From: Pseudomonas sp. H3(2019)
Lineage (GTDB): Bacteria > Pseudomonadota > Gammaproteobacteria > Pseudomonadales > Pseudomonadaceae
Length of the DNA: 64,000 nt
Assembly (NCBI RefSeq): GCF_007713465.1
Contig: NZ_VMSG01000004.1
Location: forward strand, 1-64,000
Direction of reading: 5' to 3'
Shown here: positions 16,079 through 29,811 of the stretch, piece after piece
Position numbering within the stretch: position 1 is the stretch's first letter
Layout: each line of letters begins with the position of its first letter
Translations under genes and position numbers: made by a program
Notes under the pieces: generated by a model
The model's input: only the letters and a program-made list of their open reading frames with translations
Databases searched by the model: none
Told to the model about the DNA's origin: nothing

Positions 16079-16860
16079 TGAAAAAGCTATTTGCTGTACT
16101 GATTCTTGCTGCGTTGCCTGTCTTGTCCTTCGCGGCCGAGCACGGTGGTCCAGAGCTCGAAAAAGTCGATATCGACGTCTCCGATAAAGCGGCAATGCAA
16201 GATGGCGCGCGTACGTTCGCCAACTACTGCATGGGCTGCCACAGTGCCAAGTTCCAGCGCTATGAGCGCGTTGCCGACGATCTGGGGATTCCTCATGATC
16301 TGATGCTGAAGAACCTGGTGTTCACGGGCGCCAAGATCGGTGACCACATGAGCATCGGCATGCAGCCGGCAGACGCCAAGTCCTGGTTCGGCGCTGCGCC
16401 GCCCGACCTGACGCTGGTGGCTCGCGTTCGTGGTACTGACTGGCTCTATGGCTACCTGCGGTCGTTCTATGAAGACCCGACTCGTCCTTGGGGCGTGAAC
16501 AACAAGGTGTTCCCGAACGTCGGTATGCCTAACGTTCTGGTCGGCCTGCAGGGTCGGCAGGTGATAGGCTGCAAGCAAGTTCAAATCGTCGAAGACGGCA
16601 AGAAGCAGTATGATCCGCTGACCGGCACGAAGCTGACTCATGAAGCGTGCGATCAGCTGACCATCGTGCCGAAAACCGGTGCACTGAACGAAGAGCAGTT
16701 CGACGAGAAGGTCAAGAATCTGGTGACCTTCCTGGCCTATTCGGCCAACCCGGTGAAGCTGCAGCATCAGCGCATCGGTACCTATGTGTTGCTGTACCTG
16801 GCGTTCTTCTTCGTATTCGCTTACTTGCTCAAGCGTGAATACTGGAAAGACGTGCATTGA
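16078..16860 (+). CDS. petC: Cytochrome c1 of the bc1 complex
   Basis: A 260-residue c-type cytochrome. A Sec signal (residues 1-20) precedes a periplasmic domain with covalent heme motif CMGCH (51-55) and a likely axial Met in the NVGMPNVL segment. A C-terminal transmembrane anchor is at about 234-252, ending in KREYWKDVH. Passes electrons from the Rieske protein to soluble cytochromes c. Last gene of petABC, followed by a very long terminator hairpin. Confidence 0.97.
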   Translation: MKKLFAVLILAALPVLSFAAEHGGPELEKVDIDVSDKAAMQDGARTFANYCMGCHSAKFQRYERVADDLGIPHDLMLKNLVFTGAKIGDHMSIGMQPADAKSWFGAAPPDLTLVARVRGTDWLYGYLRSFYEDPTRPWGVNNKVFPNVGMPNVLVGLQGRQVIGCKQVQIVEDGKKQYDPLTGTKLTHEACDQLTIVPKTGALNEEQFDEKVKNLVTFLAYSANPVKLQHQRIGTYVLLYLAFFFVFAYLLKREYWKDVH

Positions 16861-16887
16861 TAAAGCTTTAAGCAATTGCTGTTAATC

Positions 16888-16973
16888 GCGCGCGCCCAAG
16901 GGCGTCTCTGAACGTGTAACGAGTCTGGTCATTCAGACGTTACGGGAGACGCCCTCTGGGCGCGCTCGTTTTT
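16888..16973 (+). terminator. Unusually long terminator hairpin between petC and sspA
   Basis: The outer arms GCGCGCCCAAGGGCGTCTC and GAGACGCCCTCTGGGCGCGC pair almost perfectly, and inside them GTAACGAGTCTG pairs with CAGACGTTAC. The whole structure spans about 77 bases and is followed by CGTTTTT. It insulates petABC from sspAB. Confidence 0.85.
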
Positions 16974-17010
16974 CCGCTTCCGATAATTTCAACAAGCGAG
17001 GAGGACCGCC

Positions 17011-17628
17011 ATGGGCGTGACCAATCGGTTGGCCTGTTACTCCGACCCCGCCGACCACTATTCCCACCGAGTGCGTATCGTACTGGCAGAGAAGGGTGTC
17101 AGCGCCGAGATCATCAGTGTGGAGGCGGGCCGTCAGCCGCCAAAGCTGATCGAAGTGAACCCTTACGGCAGCTTGCCCACCCTGGTCGATCGTGACCTTG
17201 CGTTGTGGGAGTCGACCGTGGTGATGGAATATCTGGATGAGCGTTACCCGCATCCACCTTTGCTGCCGGTTTATCCGGTGGCGCGTGCCAACAGTCGTCT
17301 GCTGATTCACCGTATTCAACGTGACTGGTGTGTTCTGGTGGATCTGATTCTGGATTCGCGGACCAAGGAGCCGGCACGTGTGCAGGCTCGCAAGGAATTG
17401 CGTGAGAGCCTGACGGGCGTTTCGCCGCTGTTCGCCGACAAGCCGTTTTTCTTGAGTGAGGAACAAAGTCTGGTGGATTGTTGCCTACTGCCAATACTCT
17501 GGCGCTTACCGATTTTGGGTATTGAACTGCCGCGGCCTGCCAAGCCGCTGCTTGATTACATGGAGCGCCAGTTTGCGCGCGAGGCTTTCCAGGCGAGTCT
17601 GTCTGGTGTCGAACGCGATATGCGCTGA
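17011..17628 (+). CDS. sspA: Stringent starvation protein A
   Basis: A 205-residue protein with a glutathione-S-transferase-like fold: N-terminal thioredoxin-like part ([21 protein letters not shown], then [31 protein letters not shown]) and an all-helical C-terminal half. SspA binds RNA polymerase and modulates transcription in stress and virulence rather than acting as a transferase. Ribosome site CGAGGAGG is strong. Followed by sspB after 16 bases. Confidence 0.96.
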   Translation: MGVTNRLACYSDPADHYSHRVRIVLAEKGVSAEIISVEAGRQPPKLIEVNPYGSLPTLVDRDLALWESTVVMEYLDERYPHPPLLPVYPVARANSRLLIHRIQRDWCVLVDLILDSRTKEPARVQARKELRESLTGVSPLFADKPFFLSEEQSLVDCCLLPILWRLPILGIELPRPAKPLLDYMERQFAREAFQASLSGVERDMR

Positions 17629-17644
17629 GGCTTAAGGAGCCGCT

Positions 17645-18058
17645 ATGAACTCCAGTCGACCTTATTTGGTCCGCGCGCTCTACGAGTGGATTGTGGACAA
17701 CGATTGCACCCCGCACCTGCTGGTCAATTCCGAGTATCCGTCGGTGCAGGTGCCGCAAGGCTTTGCCAGTGACGGACAAATTGTCCTGAACGTATCGCCT
17801 GCGGCAGTGCGTCATCTGCACATGGATAATGATGCGGTCAGCTTTGAAGGGCGCTTCGGTGGCGTGCCGCATACGCTGTACGTGCCTATCGCTGCGATCC
17901 TCGGCATTTACGCCCGGGAGAACGGTCAGGGCATGGTCTTCGATCTGGAGTCGCCTATGGAAGACGAGGAAGAGATCGAGCCGGATGATGATCTTCCACC
18001 ACCCGGCAGCGAGCCACCGCGTCCAAGCGGCCGGCCAAGCTTGAAGGTAGTGAAATAA
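17645..18058 (+). CDS. sspB: ClpXP protease specificity-enhancing factor SspB
   Basis: 137 residues. The N-terminal domain (about 1-110) holds RPYLVRALYEWIVDNDCTPHLLV and the VPIAAILGIYARENGQGMVF strand-helix, as in SspB, which binds ssrA tags. The C-terminal tail is acidic, then Pro-rich and ends RPSLKVVK, the short ClpX-binding peptide (XB). All parts needed to deliver ssrA-tagged proteins to ClpXP are present. Operon with sspA. Confidence 0.96.
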   Translation: MNSSRPYLVRALYEWIVDNDCTPHLLVNSEYPSVQVPQGFASDGQIVLNVSPAAVRHLHMDNDAVSFEGRFGGVPHTLYVPIAAILGIYARENGQGMVFDLESPMEDEEEIEPDDDLPPPGSEPPRPSGRPSLKVVK

Positions 18059-18060
18059 TA

Positions 18061-18091
18061 AAAAAGGCGATCCGCAAGGATCGCCTTTTTT
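18061..18091 (+). terminator. Bidirectional terminator between sspB and dolP
   Basis: Stem AGGCGATCC/GGATCGCCT with GCAA loop, A5 before and T6 after; suits the convergent sspB and dolP genes. Confidence 0.92.
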
Positions 18092-18110
18092 GTTACGCAG
18101 GAGCGGTAGA

Positions 18111-19742
<1,632 letters not shown>

Positions 19743-19743
<1 letters not shown>

Positions 19744-21554
19744 CAGCGCGGCGTATCAGGCAGGCGTTGAACCTGGCCGTTGATGAACTGTGCCCATGGC
19801 AGTTGACGCTGAACGCGTTGCGACGGGGTCATGCTCAGGGTGCCCGACTGACCTTCGATGGTGCTGTCTGGCAGTGCCTTGAGTTGGCCCAGTCGCGGCG
19901 CCAGGCGATAGGCGTCGACACCCATTGCGTAGAGGCGGCCCAGGCTGCCCGCAGCTTGTGGCCATTGAGCGGTCACTTGTCTGCGCAGCGGGTCGTTGGC
20001 GTCCAGCAGCCATGGGGTTTCGCAGAAGCGAACGCCGTTCATGTCGTTGTACTGGTTCTGGTCGCCGCTGGCGCTGAATACGTGGGACGTGGCATAAACC
20101 GGCACGTCACCTGCGTATTGGAAGTTCAGCGTTGGCTTGATCTGCTGGGCTTGCTGCGGTGTCGAGGCGAGGAAAATGAACTCGATGTCCTGGCGGCGCG
20201 AAGGCTGTGCAGCCACTTGCGAGCCTACGGTACTTTGCAGGCTCTTGGCGCGACCTTCGCTCTGACGCAGTTGGAACAGGTCGGCGATTTGCTGAGCCAG
20301 GGCCACTGGCTGATCAACGCGTTCAATGCCCACGACGGTGCCGCCGTTGGCTTCCCAGTCCTGGCGGAAGGCTTTGAGCACGCGATCGCCCCATTCGCCT
20401 TTCGGTACCAAGGCCGCGGCGCGGTGCAGGCCGTCGGCGCGTGCCCGGCGGGAAACTTCGCGGGCTTCGTCTTCGGCAGCCAGGCCGAACTGGAACAGTT
20501 GGGCCGGTCCTTGCTCGCCTTCACTGTAGTTCAGCGCCAGCGTGGTGATCGGCAGTTGCGGGCGAGTGCTGAGTTGTTTAACCAGCGGTTTTTCCAGCGG
20601 GCCGATGACCAGTTGTACGCCGTCGGCTTGTGCCTTGCGATAGAAGTCGTCCAGCGAGGTCAGGTGCGAGCTGTCATAGAACTCGATGGCAGGCGGCTTC
20701 TGCCCGGCTTGTTGAGCCTGGTAGTGAGCCGCCATGAACCCTTCGCGCAGTGCCTTGGCGACCGACGCCAGCGGACCGTCTTGCGGCAGCAGCAGGCCGA
20801 TCTTGCTGAGCGGTTGGCTGGCCAGTTCCTTGAGTTTGGTCAAAGGCAGTGGCAGCACAAGTGCAGCAGGGTGTTTAGGGTGCTGGGCGCGCCAGTTGTC
20901 GATGGCGGCCTGCTGCTGTTCCAGCGTAGCGGCGTTTTTCACCGCCACGGCCAGGCTCATCCAGCCGCCGAGGTCGTCGGTGGTGATGGGTTGCAGTTGA
21001 TCGGTCGGCAAGGACGCAATGAGTGCCCAGATGGCCTCGTGGTTTTTGCTGGCCGCGTCATCCTTGAGCAGTGGGGCGATAAAGATGCGTTCGCGGGCGG
21101 CGGCCAGGGTCTGGCCGTCTGCTTCGAGGGCGCGCGCATGGACGGTGCCGGTGCGTACTTGTTGCTCGACCGGCATCTCGCTCAGGTGTTGCTGGCTCGG
21201 ATGGCTCAAGGCGGTCAGTGCTGCCTTGGGCTGGTTGCGAGTCAACGCCAGTTCGGCGGCCAGGGTGCTGGCGTATACCTGTTGGCCGGGTTTCAACTGG
21301 TCCATTGGGACCTGCTGAAGGATTTGTGCCGACTGGCCGGCATTACCCTGGCGGTAGGCCAGGTCTGCCGCGCTCAGGCGCAACAGGGCGGCCTTCTCCG
21401 GCGTTTTGCTGGTGGCGGCCTGTTCGAGCAATTGCTCGATACTGGCATCCGCAGTCCGTGGAAGTTCGCCAAGGCTGGAGGAGGGCGAGCTGGCGCAAGC
21501 CGCCAACAGAGCAGCGAGGCAGAGGGCAGAGAACAGCCGCAGGCAAGCGATCAT
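19743..21554 (-). CDS. lpoA: Penicillin-binding protein activator LpoA
   Basis: A 603-residue outer-membrane lipoprotein. Signal peptide with lipobox LAAC (Cys20). The N-terminal helical TPR-like part (about 30-250) precedes a periplasmic-binding-protein-like domain from about residue 260 (KIGLLLPQDGPLASVAKALREGFMAAHYQA) to the end, as in LpoA, the activator of PBP1a. Start ATG 21554 (MIACLRLF) is chosen because the longer in-frame start at 21578 adds polar residues before the signal. First gene of lpoA-yraN-diaA-dolP and divergent to rsmI. Confidence 0.93.
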
Positions 21555-21762
21555 GTAATGTTCCTGATACTCGATCAAATTAGCGTGGAATTGTACCCAA
21601 GCGCTGGCCGGGGCGCGATGTTACTGGCGTGAAACCTTCAATTTAGGTCGTGTAAATGTTACGACGATCAACAAAAGGGCGTGGAGCAAGATGATCGCTG
21701 CGCGTATTCAAGGCACTTCTACGCGCTACAATGCCGGTTTTACCGATCATGAGGTGTGCGCT

Positions 21763-22635
21763 TTGACTGCTCCAGGTGCTTTGAATTCCGTTGCTGGCTC
21801 GCTTTATGTGGTGGCGACGCCCATCGGCAACCTGGATGACATCAGTGCGCGGGCGCTGAAAATCTTGCGTGACGTGGCGTTGATCGCGGCTGAAGACACT
21901 CGTCACTCCTTGCGGTTGCTGCAACATTTCGGGATCGCCACGCCGCTGGCGGCGTGTCATGAGCACAATGAGCGCGATGAAGGCAGTCGCTTTATCACGC
22001 GTTTGCTGGCCGGTGACAATGTCGCGCTGATCTCCGATGCGGGAACGCCGCTGATCTCTGATCCGGGTTATCACCTGGTGCGTCAGGCACGGGCGGCAGG
22101 TATCAATGTAGTACCGGTTCCCGGTGCCTGCGCGTTGATTGCGGCCTTGTCTGCGGCGGGGTTGCCATCCGACCGGTTCATCTTCGAAGGCTTTTTGCCG
22201 GCCAAGGCGGTAGGGCGACGTGCGCGTCTGGAGTCCATAAAGGAAGAGCCGCGTACGTTGATCTTTTACGAAGCGCCACACCGGATTCTCGAGTGCTTGC
22301 AGGACATGGAGCTGGTGTTCGGTGCCGAGCGTCCGGCGTTGCTCGCTCGCGAGCTGACCAAAACCTTCGAAACCCTCAAGGGGCTGCCGTTGGCCGAGTT
22401 GCGTGCATTTGTCGAGAACGATAGCAATCAGCAGCGCGGCGAGTGTGTGGTGTTGGTGTCCGGTTGGTCGGCGCCTGAGAGTGAGGAGGCGGTGAGTAGC
22501 GAGGCGATGCGTATTCTCAATCTGCTGCTCGAGGAAATGCCACTCAAGCGTGCAGCGGCGTTGGCGGCGCAAATTACCGGTGAGCGCAAGAACGTTCTCT
22601 ACCAGGTGGCCCTGGATAAACAGAAAGGCGAGTAA
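21763..22635 (+). CDS. rsmI: 16S rRNA (cytidine-1402 2'-O)-methyltransferase
   Basis: RsmI, SAM-dependent methylase of C1402 in 16S rRNA, about 290 residues. Tetrapyrrole-methylase-fold signatures: GSLYVVATPIGNLDDISARAL, AAEDTRHSLRLLQHF, ISDAGTPLISDPGYHLV and VPVPGACALIAALSAAGLP. The TTG at 21763 is the likely start (GAGG eight bases upstream, sequence MTAPGALNS); an ATG further upstream at 21691 would add 24 residues not seen in the family. Divergent from lpoA; rnpB follows. Confidence 0.93.
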   Translation: MTAPGALNSVAGSLYVVATPIGNLDDISARALKILRDVALIAAEDTRHSLRLLQHFGIATPLAACHEHNERDEGSRFITRLLAGDNVALISDAGTPLISDPGYHLVRQARAAGINVVPVPGACALIAALSAAGLPSDRFIFEGFLPAKAVGRRARLESIKEEPRTLIFYEAPHRILECLQDMELVFGAERPALLARELTKTFETLKGLPLAELRAFVENDSNQQRGECVVLVSGWSAPESEEAVSSEAMRILNLLLEEMPLKRAAALAAQITGERKNVLYQVALDKQKGE

Positions 22636-22672
22636 AAACGCGGGTTGTAGAGCGGCAAAAGGCTTTTATCGC

Positions 22673-22700
22673 TTGTTCTTCGGGCTCTCTGCCGTTAACC
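22673..22700 (+). promoter_or_regulatory. Candidate promoter of rnpB
   Basis: TTGTTC (22673-22678), 16 bases, TTAACC (22695-22700), placing the start near 22708-22711, where the mature RNA is expected to begin. Confidence 0.5.
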
Positions 22701-22710
22701 TTTGCGGCGG

Positions 22711-23066
22711 AGAGTCGATTGGACAGTCGCTGCCCTCTATGAAAATTAGGGGGGGGAGGAAAGTCCGGGCTCCATAGGGCGAAGTGCCAGGTAATGCCTG
22801 GGAGGCGTGAGCCTACGGAAAGTGCCACAGAAAATAACCGCCTAAGCACTTCGGTGCCGGTAAGGGTGAAAAGGTGCGGTAAGAGCGCACCGCACGACTG
22901 GCAACAGTTCGTGGCTAGGTAAACCCCACTTGGAGCAAGACCAAATAGGGTCCCAAGGCGTGGCCCGCGCTGGGACCGGGTAGGTTGCTAAAGATGTCCA
23001 GTGATGGCCATCGTAGACGAATGACTGTTCAAGACAGAACCCGGCTTATAGATCGACTCTCCACCT
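22711..23066 (+). ncRNA. rnpB: RNase P RNA (type A)
   Basis: The catalytic RNA of RNase P. Diagnostic segments are GAGGAAAGTCCGGGCTCC near the 5' end, the ACAGAAAATAACCGCC block, GGTAAGGGTGAAA, and the 3' segment with AGACGAATGACTG and ACAGAACCCGGCTTATAG. The ends AGAGTCGAT (22711) and ATCGACTCT pair as helix P1, fixing the boundaries at about 22711 and 23060-23066. TTTTTG after CCACC can act as terminator. Confidence 0.97.
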
Positions 23067-23073
23067 TTTTGTT

Positions 23074-23312
23074 CCTTCGGCTTGAATCTTTAGCGGAAGG
23101 ACGTGGTAATACTGATTAGCCATCTGCCGCCCCCTGGCAGAGGCTCCGATACAGTAGTGATTACCCTCCCTGCTTGAATCAGTGGCAGAAGGGTTTGGTA
23201 ATACCGATTAGCCAGCGCTTGAACCGCTAGTCGCATCACCCGGGTAGTGGCCAATTCCCTCCCTGCTTGAATCAATAGCAGAAGCGCTTTTGTAATACCG
23301 AAAAAATCTTAC
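23074..23312 (+). repeat. Degenerate tandem repeat (about 92-93 bp x 2.5) behind rnpB
   Basis: The phrase CTTGAATC starts at 23081, 23173 and 23266, giving periods of 92 and 93 bases. Each unit continues with AGC.GAAG and TGGTAATAC(C/T)GA(TTAGCCA); the third unit breaks off after GTAATACCGA. In every unit the TTGAATC segment is the loop of a small hairpin whose stems differ but stay complementary. Between rnpB and mraZ (490 bases) there is no coding region. Confidence 0.8.
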
Positions 23313-23455
23313 TCTTAACAAATCACTTTAACTTCTGAGCGTAGCCTCCAGTGCTGCTTCAAGTTATTGAGCAAAATCATCCGCCAAATACTCGTAACCC
23401 CTTCTTTTGCAGCGCTAAATCTCCGATCTGTAAGGGTTTTCCTTCAATCCGCGCC

Positions 23456-23485
23456 TTGACGGTGTGGTGGGCGCATTCCTATAGT
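23456..23485 (+). promoter_or_regulatory. Main promoter of the dcw cluster (Pmra)
   Basis: TTGACG (23456-23461), 18 bases, TATAGT (23480-23485). It lies immediately before the MraZ operator and about 65 bases before the mraZ start. Confidence 0.7.
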
Positions 23486-23493
23486 GTGCGCAA

Positions 23494-23517
23494 GTGGCGG
23501 AAAGTGGCATGAAGTGG
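23494..23517 (+). promoter_or_regulatory. MraZ operator: three GTGG repeats at 10-bp spacing
   Basis: GTGG occurs at 23494, 23504 and 23514, each preceded by AA or similar, exactly one helical turn apart. Known MraZ sites are short TGG(G)-type direct repeats with about 10-bp period upstream of mraZ, so this is the expected autorepression site just downstream of the -10. Confidence 0.75.
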
Positions 23518-23559
23518 GTTTTTTAAGCGTAAAACGCTAAAATTTGGAGAAACGCTGAC

Positions 23560-24015
23560 GTGTTTCGCGGAGCTAACGCTATCAGTCTCGATGCAAAAGG
23601 CCGTCTCGCCATGCCGAGCCGGTATCGTGACGAGCTCGTTTCGCGAAGTTCCGGGCAATTAATTGTCACAATTGATGCCGTTGATCCTTGTTTATGTGTT
23701 TACCCGCTCGATGAGTGGGAGCTGATTGAAACCAAACTGCGCGCACTGCCTTCGCTTCGCGAAGAGAACCGCCGTTTGCAACGTTTGCTGATTGGTAATG
23801 CCGTCGACCTCGAGCTCGATGGCAGTGGTCGTTTTCTGGTCCCGCCGCGTCTGCGCGAATACGCCAAATTGGATAAGCGCGCAATGCTGGTAGGCCAACT
23901 GAACAAGTTCCAATTGTGGGACGAGGATGCCTGGGATGCGGTTTCTGCTGCTGACCTGGCTGCTATTCAACAACCGGGCGCCATGCCTGATGAACTGCGT
24001 GATTTGATCCTGTGA
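23560..24015 (+). CDS. mraZ: Transcriptional regulator MraZ
   Basis: A 151-residue AbrB-like (SpoVT/MraZ fold) DNA-binding protein with two MraZ repeats: [23 protein letters not shown] at the N-terminus and [20 protein letters not shown] from about 86, each with the conserved D..GR...P..R core. It represses the dcw promoter. GTG start at 23560 with GGAGA upstream. First gene of the dcw cluster; its stop overlaps the GTG of rsmH. Confidence 0.97.
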   Translation: MFRGANAISLDAKGRLAMPSRYRDELVSRSSGQLIVTIDAVDPCLCVYPLDEWELIETKLRALPSLREENRRLQRLLIGNAVDLELDGSGRFLVPPRLREYAKLDKRAMLVGQLNKFQLWDEDAWDAVSAADLAAIQQPGAMPDELRDLIL

Positions 24016-24955
24016 CTATTGATAGCGGCTTTAACCACATCACCGTACTGCTTGACGAAGCCGTTGAGGCTCTCGCCGTACGCCCTGATGGCTGCTATCT
24101 GGATGGCACGTTCGGGCGCGGCGGGCATAGCCGCCTGATTCTCAGCCAGCTCGGTCCCGATGGTCGGTTGCTGGGGTTCGATAAAGATCCTCAGGCGATT
24201 GCCACCGGGCAAACGCTAGCGGCCGAAGACGGCCGCTTTGTCATTGTACAGCGCAGCTTTGCCGAGCTCGGTTCGGAAGTTGCCGAACGCGGTCTGGCCG
24301 GCAAGGTCAGCGGCGTTCTGCTCGACCTGGGCGTGTCTTCGCCACAGCTCGACGACCCGGAGCGTGGCTTCAGCTTCCTCAATGACGGCCCGCTGGACAT
24401 GCGCATGGACCCGTCTCGCGGGATCAGTGCGGCAGAGTTCGTTAACACCGCACCCGTCGAAGAAATTGCCCGTGTGTTCAAGGAATACGGCGAAGAGCGC
24501 TTCTCCGGTCGTATGGCCCGTGCCGTGGCCGAGCGCCGCGATATCAAGCCCTTCGAACGCACTGGTGATCTGGCTGAAGTCCTGAAAGTCGCCAACCCTG
24601 CCTGGGAGAAGGGCAAGAATCCGGCTACCCGCGCGTTCCAGGGCCTGCGAATTCACGTCAACAACGAGTTGGGCGATCTTGAGACCGGCCTCGAAGCCGC
24701 GCTTGAAGCCCTCGAAGTGGGCGGTCGCCTGGTGGTGATCAGCTTCCACTCGCTGGAAGACCGCATCGTCAAACAGTTCATGCGCAAACTGGTCAAGGGC
24801 GAAACCGATAATCTGCCGCGCAACCTGCCGGTACGTTTCGAAGCCTTTGTGCCGAAAATCAAAATTCATGGCAAACCGCAGTTCGCTGGCGAAGCCGAAC
24901 TCAAAGCCAACCCCCGTTCCCGTAGCGCCGTCATGCGTGTCGCGGAGAAACTTCG

Positions 24956-24959
<4 letters not shown>
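24012..24959 (+). CDS. rsmH: 16S rRNA (cytosine-1402 N4)-methyltransferase
   Basis: The 315-residue RsmH (MraW). SAM-binding start [13 protein letters not shown] and [16 protein letters not shown]; catalytic region [21 protein letters not shown]; and [25 protein letters not shown], all family hallmarks. It modifies the same nucleotide C1402 as RsmI, which is encoded 1.4 kb upstream. GTG start overlaps the mraZ stop (GTGA). Confidence 0.98.
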
Positions 24960-26987
<2,028 letters not shown>

Positions 26988-26988
<1 letters not shown>

Positions 26989-28451
26989 TGTCGCTTAGCC
27001 TGACCAAGATCTTCGCCCACGCTGGCCGTGATCTGTTGATTCGCGAACTGACCCTGGACAGTCGTAATGTCCGAGCGGGCGACCTGTTCCTGGCCGTCCC
27101 AGGCGCTAAATTCGACGGTCGTGCGCACATTGCCGATGCCTTGCAACGTGGCGCCGCTGCAGTCGCCTACGAAGTCGAAGGTGCGACCGTCCTGCCGATT
27201 ACCGATGTGCCGCTGATTCCGGTCAAGGGTCTGGCCGCGCAGTTGTCGGATATTGCCGGGCGTTTTTACGGCGACCCGAGCCGTAACCTGAACCTGATTG
27301 GCGTGACCGGCACCAACGGCAAGACCAGCGTGACCCAACTGGTCGCACAAGCGCTGGACCTGTTGGGGCAGCACTGCGGCATTGTTGGCACCCTGGGCAC
27401 CGGTTTCTACGGCGCACTGGAAAGCGGCCTGCACACCACGCCGAACCCGATTGCAGTACAGGCAACCCTGGCCGACCTGAAAAAGGCCGGCGGCAAAGCC
27501 GTGGCCATGGAAGTGTCCTCCCACGGCCTGGATCAAGGGCGCGTGACAGCACTGGCGTTCGATGTGGCGGTGATGACCAACCTGTCGCGCGATCACCTGG
27601 ATTATCACGGGACCATGCAAGCCTATGGCGAGGCCAAGGCCAAGCTGTTTGCCTGGAACGATCTGAAGTGCCGGGTGATCAACCTCGACGACGCGTTCGG
27701 TCGGCAACTCGCGGCTGAAGAGGCTGAGTCGCGGCTGATCACTTACAGTCTCGAAGACGCCAGTGCCTACCTCTATTGCCGTGAAGCGCAGTTCGACGAT
27801 GAAGGCGTGCGCGCCACACTGGTGACGCCGCAGGGCGAACACCATTTGCGCAGTGCCTTGCTCGGCCGCTTCAACCTGAGCAACGTACTGGCCGCTGTCG
27901 GTGCCCTGCTCGGTCTGAATTACGCGCTGGATGAAATCCTCCACGTACTGCCACAACTTGAAGGTCCGGCCGGTCGCATGCAGCGTTTGGGCGGCGGTAC
28001 TCTGCCGCTGGTGGTGGTCGACTACGCCCATACCCCGGATGCGCTGGAAAAAGTCCTGACGGCCCTGCGTCCACACGCCAAGGGCAAATTGCTCTGCCTG
28101 TTCGGTTGCGGCGGTGATCGCGACCGCGGCAAGCGCCCGCTGATGGCCGAAGTGGTCGAGCGTCTGGCCGACGGCGTGCTGGTCACCGATGACAACCCGC
28201 GCAGCGAAGACCCTGCACAGATTTTCGACGACATCCGCGCCGGTTTCACGGCTGTGGATAACGTTCGATTCGTCGCCGGCCGTGGCCAGGCGATTGCCGA
28301 GTTGATCGCCAGCGCCAGTGCGGATGACGTGATCGTACTGGCCGGTAAAGGTCACGAGGACTATCAGGAAATAAACGGCGAACGCCATGACTTCTCCGAT
28401 CTGGTCGAGGCCGACCGTGCCTTGACCGCGTGGGAGGTGGCCCATGCTTAA
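26988..28451 (+). CDS. murE: UDP-MurNAc-tripeptide synthetase MurE
   Basis: A 487-residue Mur ligase adding meso-diaminopimelate to UDP-MurNAc-L-Ala-D-Glu. P-loop GVTGTNGKTSVTQL, carbamylated-Lys region, and the C-terminal DNPR motif (TDDNPRSEDP), which specifies meso-DAP rather than lysine. Its 3' end overlaps murF by 8 bases. Confidence 0.98.
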
Positions 28452-29811
28452 AGCCTTGAAGTTGAGCGAAGTGGCGGGTCCTTTGGCCGGCCGCCTGCTG
28501 ACTGCCGATAGCAGCTTCGATGGCGTCAGTATCGACAGCCGGGCGATCAAGCCGGGCCAGTTGTTTGTCGCCCTGGCCGGGCCGCGTTTCGACGGTCATG
28601 ACTACCTGAACGACGTGGCTGCCAAAGGCGCGGTCGCGGCTCTGGTGGAGCGTGAAGTGCTGAACTCCACGCTGCCGCAACTATTGGTCAAGGATACTCG
28701 TCAGGCCCTTGGCGAACTCGGCGCGCTGAACCGTGCTGCGTATTCGAACCCGGTCGCGGCAATCACTGGTTCCAGCGGCAAGACCACGGCCAAGGAAATG
28801 CTCGCGAGCATCCTGCGTACGCGCGGTCCGGTACTGGCGACCCGTGGCAACCTGAACAATGACCTCGGCGTTCCGCTGACCTTGCTTGAGCTGGCCGCGG
28901 AACACACCGCAGCCGTCATCGAGCTGGGTGCTTCGCGGATCGGCGAGATTGCCTACACCGTCGGCATGACCAAACCGCATGTAGCCGTGATCAACAACGC
29001 CGGGACCGCCCACGTCGGCGAGTTCGGCGGGCCGGAAAAAATCGTTGAAGCCAAGGGCGAGATTCTCGAAGGGCTGGACGCCGATGGCGTCGCCGTTCTG
29101 AACCTCGACGACAAGGCGTTTGATATCTGGAAGAAGCGTGCCGCCGGTCGTCAGGTGCTGAGCTTTGCCCTGAACGACAGCCGTGCCGATTTCCATGCCA
29201 CTGATCTGGCTCGTGACGAACGCGGTTGCCCGTCCTTCACGCTGCATAGCCCGCAAGGCGTCGAGCAGGTTCAACTGAACCTCCTTGGTAACCACAACGT
29301 TGCCAATGCCCTGGCCGCCGCGGCTGCCGCGCATGCCCTGGGTGTGTCGCTGTTCGGTATCGCCACGGGGCTGAATGCGGTGCAACCGGTCAAGGGCCGT
29401 GCTGTGGCGCAACTGGCGAGCAATGGCATGCGCGTTATTGATGACTCTTACAACGCGAACCCCACCTCAATGTGCGCCGCCGTTGATATACTCGCCGGCT
29501 TTTCCGGTCGCACCATTCTGGTGCTCGGAGATATTGGCGAGTTGGGCGAGTGGGCGGAGCAGGGGCACCGCGACGTTGGCGCGTACGCCAGCGGCAAGGT
29601 TTCCGCGCTTTATGCCGTTGGCCCGATGATGGCGCATGCCGTCGCAGCCTTCGGTGAACAGGCTCGTCACTTTGCCAATCAGGCTGATCTGATCGCGGCG
29701 CTGGGCGCCGAACACGATACAAACACCACTATTTTGATCAAGGGCTCGCGAAGCGCTGCGATGGAAAACGTCGTTGCGGCTTTGTGCGGTTCGAGCGGGG
29801 AGAAACATTAA
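28444..29811 (+). CDS. murF: UDP-MurNAc-tripeptide-D-Ala-D-Ala ligase MurF
   Basis: The 455-residue ligase adding the D-Ala-D-Ala dipeptide to complete the pentapeptide. P-loop [15 protein letters not shown], then [30 protein letters not shown] and [12 protein letters not shown], all MurF signatures. Its ATG at 28444 lies within murE; its stop shares one base with mraY. Confidence 0.98.
   Translation: MLKALKLSEVAGPLAGRLLTADSSFDGVSIDSRAIKPGQLFVALAGPRFDGHDYLNDVAAKGAVAALVEREVLNSTLPQLLVKDTRQALGELGALNRAAYSNPVAAITGSSGKTTAKEMLASILRTRGPVLATRGNLNNDLGVPLTLLELAAEHTAAVIELGASRIGEIAYTVGMTKPHVAVINNAGTAHVGEFGGPEKIVEAKGEILEGLDADGVAVLNLDDKAFDIWKKRAAGRQVLSFALNDSRADFHATDLARDERGCPSFTLHSPQGVEQVQLNLLGNHNVANALAAAAAAHALGVSLFGIATGLNAVQPVKGRAVAQLASNGMRVIDDSYNANPTSMCAAVDILAGFSGRTILVLGDIGELGEWAEQGHRDVGAYASGKVSALYAVGPMMAHAVAAFGEQARHFANQADLIAALGAEHDTNTTILIKGSRSAAMENVVAALCGSSGEKH

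Noticed and set aside
23074..23312. CRISPR-like array behind rnpB
   Set aside because: Only two and a half degenerate units, similarity extends over much of the 92-93 bp period; no unique spacers between identical repeats and no cas genes.
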